Virus record (IMG/VR): IMGVR_UViG_3300047470_000395
Coordinates: 1-64,000 of that record
Strand: one strand, 5' to 3'
Length of the DNA: 64,000 nt
Source of the DNA: a virus
In this document: positions 7,829-15,120 of the stretch, piece after piece
How the letters are laid out: every line of letters begins with the position of its first letter
Numbering within the stretch: the stretch's first letter is position 1
Notes under the pieces: model-generated
Seen by the model: only the letters and a program-made list of their open reading frames with translations
What the model was told of the DNA's origin: nothing
Database searches by the model: none
Made by a program: the position numbers and the translations under genes

Positions 7829-8266
7829 TCACGCCCTGGTGTTGGACCTGCCTCCCAGCACGTTCACGTTCCTGATGTTGACCGTCTTCGGCCTGCGCAG
7901 CGCAGCCACGATCCTCGCGACGACGATCATGAACACGATGCTGGCGATGGTCGTACCGAACCCCGTCGCCGCGGCGAGGAGCTGACTGGCACCCGTGAGG
8001 AGGTGCCCGCCGCCCCAGGCCGCGACCCCGAAGCCGACGCCGGCGCCGACCATACGCTGAGCCTTCACGTCCAGGAGCGGCTGCGGTGCCAGGTCCCGGG
8101 GCGGGGTCGGCGGCGTCGGCTGCAGATCAGAGCGACGGATCTGCACGGACTTGTTCCGGTCGTACGGGTCCTGGACGTGCACGATCGGGTCGAGTTCGTC
8201 GCGCATCTCCACGGCGCCCACGACCGGCTGAGGGGTGTACGAGCGGATCACAGGCTTGCCGGACAT
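7829..8266 (-). CDS. Two-TM Spd-like spread protein
   Basis: 145 aa, starting inside the 3' end of the translocase gene (19-bp overlap), so the two are coupled. The N-terminal half is soluble and proline-rich. Two hydrophobic segments follow (about residues 72-92 and 98-120), then a basic tail (RRPKTVNIRNVN). Small membrane proteins in this position behind a TraB/TraSA-type translocase are the Spd proteins of Streptomyces plasmids and integrative elements, which help spread DNA between hyphal compartments. The Spd call rests on context and topology, not on a sequence signature. Confidence 0.6.
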   Translation of the reverse strand: MSGKPVIRSYTPQPVVGAVEMRDELDPIVHVQDPYDRNKSVQIRRSDLQPTPPTPPRDLAPQPLLDVKAQRMVGAGVGFGVAAWGGGHLLTGASQLLAAATGFGTTIASIVFMIVVARIVAALRRPKTVNIRNVNVLGGRSNTRA

Positions 8267-10248
8267 GCGGGGCTCTCCTTGCTGGTGTCGTCGACGTCGA
8301 CTTCGGGGGTGTGCTGGGCTGCGGTGAGGACGAAGACCACCGACCGGTCGCGCTTGCCGTTCTCCTCCACCCAGCCCTGACCGACCCACTGGGACAGCCA
8401 CGGCGAGATCGACGAGTGGTGGTTGCAGATCCCCATGCGGACCGCTTCGCCCTTGGTCAGGCCCTCCGGCCCGGCCTTCTCCAGCGCGCGCCACAGCTCC
8501 AGTCGGTTGTCCTCGATCCGGGAGCCGTCCGGGTACATCGGGACGGCGCGCAGCACCGGCCGGCCGCCGCCCCGCGGGCCGCCACCGCGCGGGGGCGGAG
8601 GGGGCGTCGGGTCCGGATCGGGGTCCAGGTCCGGGTGCGGGCGGACGTCCGCGTCCGTGTCCTCGGCAGCCGGGGAGTGCTCGCGGGACGTCTCGAGGAT
8701 CTCCTCCTCGGTGATCCAGTAGCAGCGGCCTTCGTTCGGCGTCGTGTACCGCTCGGACGAGACCATGCACTTGCCCGGCAGGTCGAGCTCGTCGAGGCGC
8801 CAGCCCTTCCCGTACGCGCCCGTCCCCATGATCATGTTGATGGGGGTCGGCTCATTGACGGGCAGGCCGATGCGCACGCCGAACTGCTGCCGGGTGTCGG
8901 TGCCCTTCCCGCCGAACGCCTGCTCGCTGGGCGACTGGGTCGCGGCGATGATGCGGATACCCATGGCGCGGGACACCTGCATCAGCGTCATCAGCTCGGA
9001 CGCCACGTCGGGCGCCTGGCGGATGAGCTCGGCGAGCTCGTCGATGATCAGGACGATGTACTTGCCGTGCTTCCGGGTCCACTTCTTGACCCGCTCGCCC
9101 TTCGGGCCGCGCAGCGTCGACAGGTGCTTGCCGCGCCGGGTCATCTCGCCCTTGAGCCAGACCAGGACCTGACGCGCGGTGTCCGGGTCGTCGGCGAGGG
9201 CGATCATGTTGTCGCGCCACGGGCCCAGCTCGAGCGCGCCGGGCTTCATGTCGATGCCCGCGAGGTCGACGTCGCCGCAGGCCACGAGGTTCGCGGCGAG
9301 GACGTTGACGGCCCCGGACTTGCCCTTGTTGGTGCCACCGGCGACCAGGACGTGCCCGTCGACGATGTCGACCAGGATCTCGCTGCCGTCGGGGTAGACA
9401 CCGATCGGGATGGGCTGCTCGATCGAGTCGATGCGCACGCCCGGCCACGAGATGCCGGGCCCGGCGAGCGGGTCGGTCGTCTGCAGCCGCACGATCAACT
9501 GGTTCGGCTGCGCGCCCTCGGTGAGACGGAGCCGGCCGGGGAGGTCGAGGTTCGCCTGGAGCTGCTGCCGCTTGGCGATGACGAAGGCCGCGGACGTGTT
9601 CTTGCCCGGGGGCAGCGTCACCAGGCAGTACCAACCGGTCTCGGTGAACACGATCCGGGAGACGTCGACCGCAGGCACGCCCAGGGCCACCAGGGCGCGG
9701 CGCAGCGCGGTCTCCTCCTCGGTGTCGCCCGTGACTCCGGCCTGGCCGATGTTGACGCCCATCCCGTCGGGCAGGGTCGCGGTCTTGGCCGCCTTGATCT
9801 GCAGGTTGAACCGCTCGTGGCGGGACTTGATCAGCCACGGCACGTACACCGCGTACGAGGAGATCGTGACGACACCCGAGGCGATGAGCGACGGGACGGT
9901 CGGGCCGGTGATGGCGCCGATCGCCGTGTTCACGATCGTGCCCGTGGAGGCGACGCCGAGAGAGGTGGCGAGTCCGTTCTTGTGCTTGATACCGCCCCAG
10001 GTCAGGCCGCCCGCGGCGGCGAGCGCCACGCCGTACCCGGCGTACGCGGCCGGTGTGACGCCGGCGAGGTGGTGGAGCCAGCCCAGGCACGTCATGCCGA
10101 ACGTCACCGCGGCCGGGGCCAGTTCGTAGCGCATCCGCCCACACCAGCGGCACACAGCCTCGGCCATGCGGCGCGTACGGCCGTGGGGCGAGACCTCGTC
10201 TATGGGCGGCGGGGTGACGTGATCGGTCTTCTCGCGAGGGATGAACAC
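8248..10248 (-). CDS. TraB/FtsK-SpoIIIE-type DNA translocase
   Basis: 666 aa. Two to four hydrophobic segments lie in residues 40-140, followed by a motor domain with Walker A GGTNKGKS at 304-311 and Walker B IIDELAEL with D403-E404. ATQSPSEQAFGGKG further on matches the FtsK/TraB family. A proline/glycine-rich linker and a C-terminal winged-helix-like domain (about 580-650) complete the TraB layout, the wing being where these proteins read DNA. Such hexameric pumps move double-stranded DNA between Streptomyces mycelia. GTG start at 10248 with GAGGTG upstream. An alternative is a phage FtsK-like packaging or segregation helper. First large gene of a leftward operon behind two operator palindromes. 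Confidence 0.88.
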   Translation of the reverse strand: MFIPREKTDHVTPPPIDEVSPHGRTRRMAEAVCRWCGRMRYELAPAAVTFGMTCLGWLHHLAGVTPAAYAGYGVALAAAGGLTWGGIKHKNGLATSLGVASTGTIVNTAIGAITGPTVPSLIASGVVTISSYAVYVPWLIKSRHERFNLQIKAAKTATLPDGMGVNIGQAGVTGDTEEETALRRALVALGVPAVDVSRIVFTETGWYCLVTLPPGKNTSAAFVIAKRQQLQANLDLPGRLRLTEGAQPNQLIVRLQTTDPLAGPGISWPGVRIDSIEQPIPIGVYPDGSEILVDIVDGHVLVAGGTNKGKSGAVNVLAANLVACGDVDLAGIDMKPGALELGPWRDNMIALADDPDTARQVLVWLKGEMTRRGKHLSTLRGPKGERVKKWTRKHGKYIVLIIDELAELIRQAPDVASELMTLMQVSRAMGIRIIAATQSPSEQAFGGKGTDTRQQFGVRIGLPVNEPTPINMIMGTGAYGKGWRLDELDLPGKCMVSSERYTTPNEGRCYWITEEEILETSREHSPAAEDTDADVRPHPDLDPDPDPTPPPPPRGGGPRGGGRPVLRAVPMYPDGSRIEDNRLELWRALEKAGPEGLTKGEAVRMGICNHHSSISPWLSQWVGQGWVEENGKRDRSVVFVLTAAQHTPEVDVDDTSKESPACPASL

Positions 10249-10254
10249 GTCACG

Positions 10255-10311
10255 TCACCTCGCCAGGAGGGACGCGGACAGGCGGACAACGGCTGCGGTG
10301 CGCGAGGGCAT
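10255..10311 (-). CDS. 18-codon ORF ahead of the translocase
   Basis: ATG at 10311 with an AAGGAAC ribosome site, coding MPSRTAAVVRLSASLLAR, and a stop six bases before the translocase GTG. Its start sits at the same place, relative to the conserved hairpin leader, as the starts of two full-length genes elsewhere (16038 and 17070), which argues that it is translated. Probably a leader peptide or coupling ORF. Confidence 0.45.
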   Translation of the reverse strand: MPSRTAAVVRLSASLLAR

Positions 10312-10354
10312 CGGGGTGTTCCTTCGTTCGTGGTCTCGGCGGTGCTCTCCGCCG
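10309..10354 (-). promoter_or_regulatory. Conserved hairpin leader, copy A
   Basis: On the transcribed strand, GCGGAGAGCACCGC (10339-10352) forms a small hairpin, followed by CGAGACCACGAACGAAGG and AACACCCCGATG. The core lies 28 bases before the ATG. Related leaders precede the genes at 16038 and 17070. Confidence 0.65.
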
Positions 10355-10398
10355 TGGGGCCTGGCCATGACGCCAGATGTTCGGTTGTCGCGGGTGGG

Positions 10399-10647
10399 TT
10401 ACGGGCCGGGCGGCCCGAGCGTCACGGGGTCGGTCGTCTTGTCGTGCCAGACGTAGCCCCACTGATGACGACTGGTCATCTGTGTTTCGGGTGGGAGCGC
10501 GCGCCCGGCGATGGCTGCCACGGCCGTGGTCATGCTGTCCACGGCGTCCATGCGTTTGGCCGTGCGCACGTTGGTCGGGGTGCCCGGCGGGATCGTGAAC
10601 TGGAAAGTCACTGTGAGCACCCGCGGGGCCTCTCGCTCCGACGTCAT
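10399..10647 (-). CDS. Small hypothetical protein of the transfer-like operon
   Basis: 82 aa from ATG 10647, chosen over 10680 because GAGGGGGGA lies at the right distance. The sequence has a beta-strand start (VLTVTFQFTIPPGTP), a short helix and a WGYVWHDK segment; no family recognised. It is the first gene downstream of the two operator palindromes. Confidence 0.65.
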   Translation of the reverse strand: MTSEREAPRVLTVTFQFTIPPGTPTNVRTAKRMDAVDSMTTAVAAIAGRALPPETQMTSRHQWGYVWHDKTTDPVTLGPPGP

Positions 10648-10707
10648 TCGTCCCCCCTCTGGATCAGACACAGCCCTCATTGTGCCTGATCTGTCGGGGA
10701 GATTGAT

Positions 10708-10797
10708 AGTTCTCCGGGAGAACTCGCGTCCTTAGTGGCTACGAAACAGGAGTGGCCTGGCCTTTTCTAGAAGGGTTCGCACGTTCTCCGGGAGAGT
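10708..10797. promoter_or_regulatory. Pair of operator-like palindromes
   Basis: AGTTCTCCGGGAGAACT (10708-10724) is a perfect 17-bp palindrome and GTTCTCCGGGAGAGT (10783-10797) is a near copy, with centres 74 bp apart, about seven helical turns. Both lie between the end of the gene at 10806 and the start of the 10647 gene, upstream of the leftward operon holding the translocase. Paired operators at this spacing fit looping by a repressor, as in transfer-gene control of Streptomyces plasmids (KorA/KorSA logic). The cognate regulator is not identified. Confidence 0.7.
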
Positions 10798-10805
10798 TGG
10801 GCCCT

Positions 10806-11474
10806 TTACGAGGCGTCCTCCTCGAGGCGCCCGTGCGCCAGGTGCTCCTTGCAATTCGCGCACCGCAAGGTCCCCGGACGACGCGGGTGATCCTCCAGGA
10901 TCGTCGGCCCGCACGTCGGGCACGTGAGCCTGACGCGCTGCAGCGGCCGCGGCACGGCCGGCTCGAGCGGGTCCGCCCCATGCGGGGTCGCCGCGTCGTA
11001 CATGTCATTCCACGTGAACCGCGTGCCGTCCCGGTCCGGTTCCGACTGATGCCAACCGCCGGGCTGGTCTCGCACGGGCATGAGCGACGGGTCGTAGTGG
11101 CCAACCGGCCGCCCACAGGAGACCCGGCCCGCCATGGCGTGCAGCATGGTCGCGCTGCAGGTGGTCACCTCGCCCGTGCACTCCGGGCACGGTACGGGCT
11201 TCGGCTCCCCGTGGTAGCTGTCCCACTGGGTGAAGTCCGGGATCACACCGCGGCCACGGCAGCGACGGCAGGGCGGGGCCGGAGGCTTCGGCGGCGGGAA
11301 TGACACCTCGAGCTTCACCAGGTCCGGGTGCTTCTCCGACGGGCCGAGCGCGTCAACCTGGCAGTGCAGGGTGACCGTCCGCCAGCCCTCGAGGGGCAGC
11401 GTGGAAGGCAGCTCGCCCTTGAGCAGCTCGGGCAGCTCCTCGGCGGTGATCTCACCTCCCGGCCGGGCCGTCAT
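10806..11474 (-). CDS. Multi-zinc-ribbon protein
   Basis: 222 aa, function unknown. A central CRRCRGRG and CPECTG pair resembles a DnaJ zinc module, and the C terminus has a second ribbon (CPTCG, CANCKEH). The N-terminal 65 residues form a separate alpha/beta segment with the strand HCQVDALG. Overlaps the upstream gene by ATGA. Last gene of a long leftward operon of small cysteine-rich proteins; its stop is close to the operator pair. Confidence 0.75.
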   Translation of the reverse strand: MTARPGGEITAEELPELLKGELPSTLPLEGWRTVTLHCQVDALGPSEKHPDLVKLEVSFPPPKPPAPPCRRCRGRGVIPDFTQWDSYHGEPKPVPCPECTGEVTTCSATMLHAMAGRVSCGRPVGHYDPSLMPVRDQPGGWHQSEPDRDGTRFTWNDMYDAATPHGADPLEPAVPRPLQRVRLTCPTCGPTILEDHPRRPGTLRCANCKEHLAHGRLEEDAS

Positions 11475-11917
11475 GACGACTCCGGGGTGTTCAGGAAGCC
11501 GCGGATCTCCCCGGCGAGCGTCCCGATGGCGTTCCCGTCGACCTTCCCGACGGTCACGTCCTCGTACATCGCCAGTGCCTTGCGCAGCAGGTTCTCCGCC
11601 TTCTCCCCGCGGGCCAGTTCCTTGTCGATACGGGCCTTGAGCGGCGCTCCGAACTCCCGTACTGCAGGGTCCGGGGCGAACCGCTTCACCGCCTCCCAGA
11701 AGGCGCCGGCTGCCTTGTCCGGGGCGTAGTTCTCCCCGAACTCCATCCGCCCGTCGGGGTGGATCGTCAGCATCGGTCGGCCGTCGTCGTCGGGGATGAC
11801 CAGGGAGTAGGAGGTGATTGGCTTCATCGCGCTGAGCGTGCTCAGGGGCACCACCTCACCGGGCAGCGCCATGGAGACGATGCCGCGGGACTCGCCGACG
11901 GTGAACGAGCCGCTCAC
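11471..11917 (-). CDS. Hypothetical protein
   Basis: 148 aa, GTG start overlapping the stop of the upstream gene. The N-terminal half looks beta-rich (SYSLVIPDDDGRPMLTIHPDGRMEFGE); the C-terminal half is helical (KARIDKELARGEKAENLLRKAL). No family recognised. Confidence 0.75.
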   Translation of the reverse strand: MSGSFTVGESRGIVSMALPGEVVPLSTLSAMKPITSYSLVIPDDDGRPMLTIHPDGRMEFGENYAPDKAAGAFWEAVKRFAPDPAVREFGAPLKARIDKELARGEKAENLLRKALAMYEDVTVGKVDGNAIGTLAGEIRGFLNTPESS

Positions 11918-12372
11918 GCGACCTCACCCCAGTAGCCGGGCAGTGCGTGGACGTTGATGCCGTCCCGCTCGGACACGCGGGCGACGCTCGGGTCGGCGCT
12001 CCACACGGTGAGCCCGCCGAACTGGCGGAGCGCGGCGCGCAGCCGCTCCCCCTTCACCACGGCGGTCGGTCGGAAGTCGCCGCGGCCGCGCATCAGCACG
12101 AGGGTGGCGGGCACTTCGTGGGCGCCCAGCCACGTCACGACGAGCTGCTCCAGGCGCTTATCGCCGCCGGTCATGACCAGGACGGTCTGCCCGTTCGCGT
12201 GTGCCTCCCGGGCGGCCTGCACGACCCTGCGGTTCGGGGGGCATTGGAGGCTGGCACGGTGGAACGCGGCCGCGTCGTTGGCCAGGTGACGGATGCGCCG
12301 AACGTTGATGAGGCCGCCCTCGAGGTCGAAGGCGACGGCCCCGCGCGGCGGGGCGGCGACAGCAGTGGTCAT
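11914..12372 (-). CDS. HAD-like phosphatase fold protein, degenerate motifs
   Basis: 152 aa from ATG 12372. AVAFDLEGGLINVRRI resembles HAD motif I, but the usual DxDGT is DLEGG here. VLVMTGG could be motif II, and VVKGERL supplies a motif III lysine. The final LTVWSADPSVARVSERDGI matches the D-containing loop near motif IV. This order and size recall the phosphatase domain of phage polynucleotide kinases, which heal nicked RNA or DNA ends. Because the second motif I aspartate is a glutamate, activity is uncertain. Confidence 0.55.
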   Translation of the reverse strand: MTTAVAAPPRGAVAFDLEGGLINVRRIRHLANDAAAFHRASLQCPPNRRVVQAAREAHANGQTVLVMTGGDKRLEQLVVTWLGAHEVPATLVLMRGRGDFRPTAVVKGERLRAALRQFGGLTVWSADPSVARVSERDGINVHALPGYWGEVA

Positions 12373-12644
12373 GCGACGTCTCCGTTGTAAATGTGGATCA
12401 TCCGGACGGCCTTCGCCTTGCACGAGTCGCACGTCTTGCGGCGGGGGTCGCCCGTGCCGCAGATCGCCGCGGCGAGGGCGTCGGCGGCGCCGGTGGAGGT
12501 GATGCGGAGCAGCGTGGTGCCCTTCTTGCGGCAGGAGTCGCAGGCCCGGACCTTCCCGGGCCGGGTGTTCTCTCCGCACGCGACCAGGGCCAGGCGCTGC
12601 TCGAGCGCGGTGAGGCTGGGGGTTTCGGCGACAGTGGCGGTCAT
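12369..12644 (-). CDS. Small two-CxxC zinc-ribbon protein
   Basis: 91 aa from ATG 12644, overlapping neighbours on both sides by four bases. Two CDSC motifs (ACDSCRKKG and TCDSCKAKA) about 40 residues apart form a likely zinc ribbon with the basic surface of a nucleic-acid binder. No further match recognised. Confidence 0.75.
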   Translation of the reverse strand: MTATVAETPSLTALEQRLALVACGENTRPGKVRACDSCRKKGTTLLRITSTGAADALAAAICGTGDPRRKTCDSCKAKAVRMIHIYNGDVA

Positions 12645-13297
12645 CGGTTGCAGTCCTTCGGCGCGCGCGACTTGTGGTGGGCGATGGTCTGCAGGTCTCC
12701 CCCGACCTGCTCGTACACGGTCATCAACTGGCAGGCCGTGCATCGGCGGGCCAGGAAGATCCGCAGGGGGTTCGTCGTCGACTTCTGGTGTCCCGAGCGG
12801 CCGCTGGTCATCTCGCCGTGCGTCCGGTCGCCGCACCACTCGCACGACGGGTCGTAGTGGGAGATGACCGGGGCGGGCTTCCACGGGCCCCAGGAGAGCG
12901 GCTGTCCGGCGTGGTCCCTCGGCAGGGGCGCCTCGGTGTACGTCGTCGGCGCAGGAACTGCCCAGAGGTGACGGCCGCGACGGTCCGGCTCAGGCTCCGG
13001 CAGCTCCTCGACGGCGTCGGCCTGGACGAGCCGGGGCTTCTCCGGCTCCGGCTCCCCGCGCAGGGCACGCAGGCAGGCCGGGCAGATGTCGGCCTCGGTG
13101 ACCGGCCCGTCCCACGGCCGTACGCCCGGGGCCTGTTCGGCGTCCGGCGTGCACTCCAGAGGCACGGTGAACACGGGCATCCTGGGGGCCGTGACGCCCT
13201 CCCCCGCGACGTGCAGCAACGGACGGCCCGCGGCCCGTACGACAAGCCGACCGCGCGGGACGATCGCGGTCGGGGTCTCGACGGCCAGGGCGCTCAC
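12641..13297 (-). CDS. Hypothetical cysteine-rich protein
   Basis: 218 aa from GTG 13297, the only start that keeps the four-base overlap with the upstream gene. Cysteine pairs occur in ICPACL, CEWCGD and RRCTAC, with a tryptophan/proline-rich middle (HLWAVPAPTTYTEAPLP). Likely zinc-binding; role unknown. Confidence 0.7.
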   Translation of the reverse strand: MSALAVETPTAIVPRGRLVVRAAGRPLLHVAGEGVTAPRMPVFTVPLECTPDAEQAPGVRPWDGPVTEADICPACLRALRGEPEPEKPRLVQADAVEELPEPEPDRRGRHLWAVPAPTTYTEAPLPRDHAGQPLSWGPWKPAPVISHYDPSCEWCGDRTHGEMTSGRSGHQKSTTNPLRIFLARRCTACQLMTVYEQVGGDLQTIAHHKSRAPKDCNR

Positions 13298-13551
13298 GAT
13301 CGGCCCCCCGCCTCGGTGGCCTGGAGCGCACCCGCGACGTGGGCCCACATCGTCGCCATGACCACAGCCCGCTCGCGGTACACCTCGAAGCCGTCGGCTG
13401 TCGTCCGATGCTGGAGAGCGGCCTCGTTGTCCCGTGCGCCCTCGTAGCGCCTCGCCTGCATCCGGTGCTCGTCCACCTGCTTGAGGCCCAGCTCGGCGGC
13501 CTCTGCCCAGCCCAGGGCCTTCTCTGCGGCGTCCGCCGCGGTGACGCTCAT
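13294..13551 (-). CDS. Small helical hypothetical protein
   Basis: 85 aa from ATG 13551, four-base overlaps at both ends. Predominantly helical and alanine-rich (AADAAEKALGWAEAAELGLK), no family recognised. Confidence 0.75.
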   Translation of the reverse strand: MSVTAADAAEKALGWAEAAELGLKQVDEHRMQARRYEGARDNEAALQHRTTADGFEVYRERAVVMATMWAHVAGALQATEAGGRS

Positions 13552-13784
13552 CGGGCACGCCCCGTGAGGAGCTGCACCAGACCAGTGGACTTGGGGTTCT
13601 GCCGGTACAGGTCCCGGCGGGCAGCGTGGACGCTGCGCCGGGCGAGGCAGAGAACACCCGCCGGAACGTGGCAGGTCGGGCACTGCACGGAGTAGGAGCC
13701 GTGCCGGAACCGGGCCGCGGTCTCGTGCGCAGCATCGTGCGCGGCGTCCGCGGCCAGGGACGGTATGACGGTGGAGAGGATCAC
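13548..13784 (-). CDS. Small CPxC zinc protein
   Basis: 78 aa from GTG 13784, GTGA overlap with the upstream gene. VQCPTCHVPAGVLCL followed by RSVHAARRDLY is the same CPxC(x)nC...H..R zinc motif seen at the end of the 3979-4536 protein, here with little else. Probably a nucleic-acid or protein adaptor; function unknown. Confidence 0.75.
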   Translation of the reverse strand: MILSTVIPSLAADAAHDAAHETAARFRHGSYSVQCPTCHVPAGVLCLARRSVHAARRDLYRQNPKSTGLVQLLTGRAR

Positions 13785-14443
13785 GGGCGGCCACCCTGGG
13801 CGGGAATCGGCAGGAAGCGCGGCCGGGAGCCCTCGGCCGGGAACGGCTGCTCGCGGTCGAGCATGTACTCCCACTGCCCGGTGTTCGGCTGGGGCCGCTT
13901 GAGCCGCTTGTAGTAGGCCGTGCCGAACTCCACGTCCGTGGTGTCCCCGCACTCCGTGGGCAGTTCGAGCCGGTAGATCGGGCCGGTCAGCGCGTCGGGC
14001 GCCGGCGGCTCCATCGGCCCCCACACGCCCAGCACGATGCCCATGTGCGGGCCTTCGACGATCCGGACCTCGTGGAAGTCCCGGGTCGGCCCGGAGGCCT
14101 CGGCGGAGGCGTTGCGTATGCCGCGCGCCCAGGTGTTGACGTCCACGGCCGTCGGCGTCGGGGCGTAGCCGAGGATGCTGCGCAGGGCGGCGATGGTGGT
14201 GAGGAGCTCCGTGTACGCGGCGACGGGGAAGTCGTTTTTCCACTGGTCACGCAGCAGGGAGCACGCGGCCTTGTCGACGATCTCGAGGAGGTGCAGGTCT
14301 ACGACACTGCGCTCGAGGAGGGTTCCGGCGGCCGAGAAAGCATTGACGACCAGGTCCACGTTGCGGAACCGGTCCCAGAGCGGCGCTACGGGCATCCCGC
14401 GGTGGTCGTACATCTGGAGGGATACGGGCTGCTTGGTGCTCAT
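13781..14443 (-). CDS. Hypothetical protein
   Basis: 220 aa from ATG 14443. A helical N-terminal half (LEIVDKAACSLLRDQWK, AYTELLTTIAALRSILGY) and a beta-rich C-terminal half (FHEVRIVEGPHMGIVLGVWG, YRLELPTECG). No family recognised. A 91-bp gap upstream, with a small GAGGGC/GCCCTC hairpin at 14471-14488, separates it from the resolvase gene. Confidence 0.7.
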   Translation of the reverse strand: MSTKQPVSLQMYDHRGMPVAPLWDRFRNVDLVVNAFSAAGTLLERSVVDLHLLEIVDKAACSLLRDQWKNDFPVAAYTELLTTIAALRSILGYAPTPTAVDVNTWARGIRNASAEASGPTRDFHEVRIVEGPHMGIVLGVWGPMEPPAPDALTGPIYRLELPTECGDTTDVEFGTAYYKRLKRPQPNTGQWEYMLDREQPFPAEGSRPRFLPIPAQGGRP

Positions 14444-14534
14444 GGAGGGGCATCTCCTGTTAGCTGAGGCGAGGGCGGGCCAGCCCTCATGTGAGGTACG
14501 TCGAGGTGCCGATTCCTGTTACGGTTTCGGCGTT

Positions 14535-15116
14535 CTAGCTGGTCAGAGGCTCGGTAAGTTCCACGATGACCAGCGACATGCGGGCGAATCCGGTGGTGAC
14601 GGGCTCCCCCATCACGGGGATCGGGCCCATGAGGAACTCGTGGTTGTCGTCCGGCAGGAGACCCCCGTCGGTGACCAGACCGTCGATGTAGGGCTTCACC
14701 GTGGGCGCCCAGTTGCCCGGGTCTCGCTTCCGCGAGAGCGGCCGCGGGTGCAGCACGTAGAAGACGGCCGCGCGCTGCAGGCGGGGCAGGCGCTTGGCCA
14801 TGGCCACGGCGGCGGCATCCTCGCGAAGCTGCTTGCGGATCCGGTGCACGGCCATGTGGTGGAGCCGCTGGTTGCTGTCCAGCATCTCCTCGACGTACGG
14901 CATGAGCAGCGTCCAGGTACGCCCGACGCCGGACAGGCCGGTGAGCAGGGGCTCGACCGCGGGCGCGGGCGGGGTGGACGGCGGGCCCGGGTGCACGGCC
15001 GGCTTCTTCCGAGCCTTCTTCTTCGGCTTCGCGGCGGCGGCCGCCGGGGAGGCTTGTCCCCCGCGGCGGCTCGCCATCAGGTCGCGGTACTGGGCCGCGG
15101 TCATGCGGGCAACCAA
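14535..15116 (-). CDS. RusA-like Holliday junction resolvase
   Basis: 193 aa. An N-terminal Ala/Pro/Lys-rich linker (about 1-55) precedes a RusA-type core. The signature is KRDPGNWAPTVKPYIDGLV followed by GGLLPDDNHEF, matching the family's rDxxN...K...D.L and DDs/n.i acidic residues that bind Mg2+ and cut four-way junctions. TTG 15116 is preferred to ATG 15104 because GGAGGG lies eight bases before it and nothing suitable lies before the ATG. The likely job is to resolve recombination intermediates before packaging. Confidence 0.75.
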   Translation of the reverse strand: MVARMTAAQYRDLMASRRGGQASPAAAAAKPKKKARKKPAVHPGPPSTPPAPAVEPLLTGLSGVGRTWTLLMPYVEEMLDSNQRLHHMAVHRIRKQLREDAAAVAMAKRLPRLQRAAVFYVLHPRPLSRKRDPGNWAPTVKPYIDGLVTDGGLLPDDNHEFLMGPIPVMGEPVTTGFARMSLVIVELTEPLTS

Positions 15117-15120
15117 GAGA

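Noticed and set aside
8086-10689. 867-codon open frame on the + strand over the translocase
   Set aside because: Antisense shadow of the - strand translocase, with Arg/Val/Gly/Asp-rich composition and no motif.
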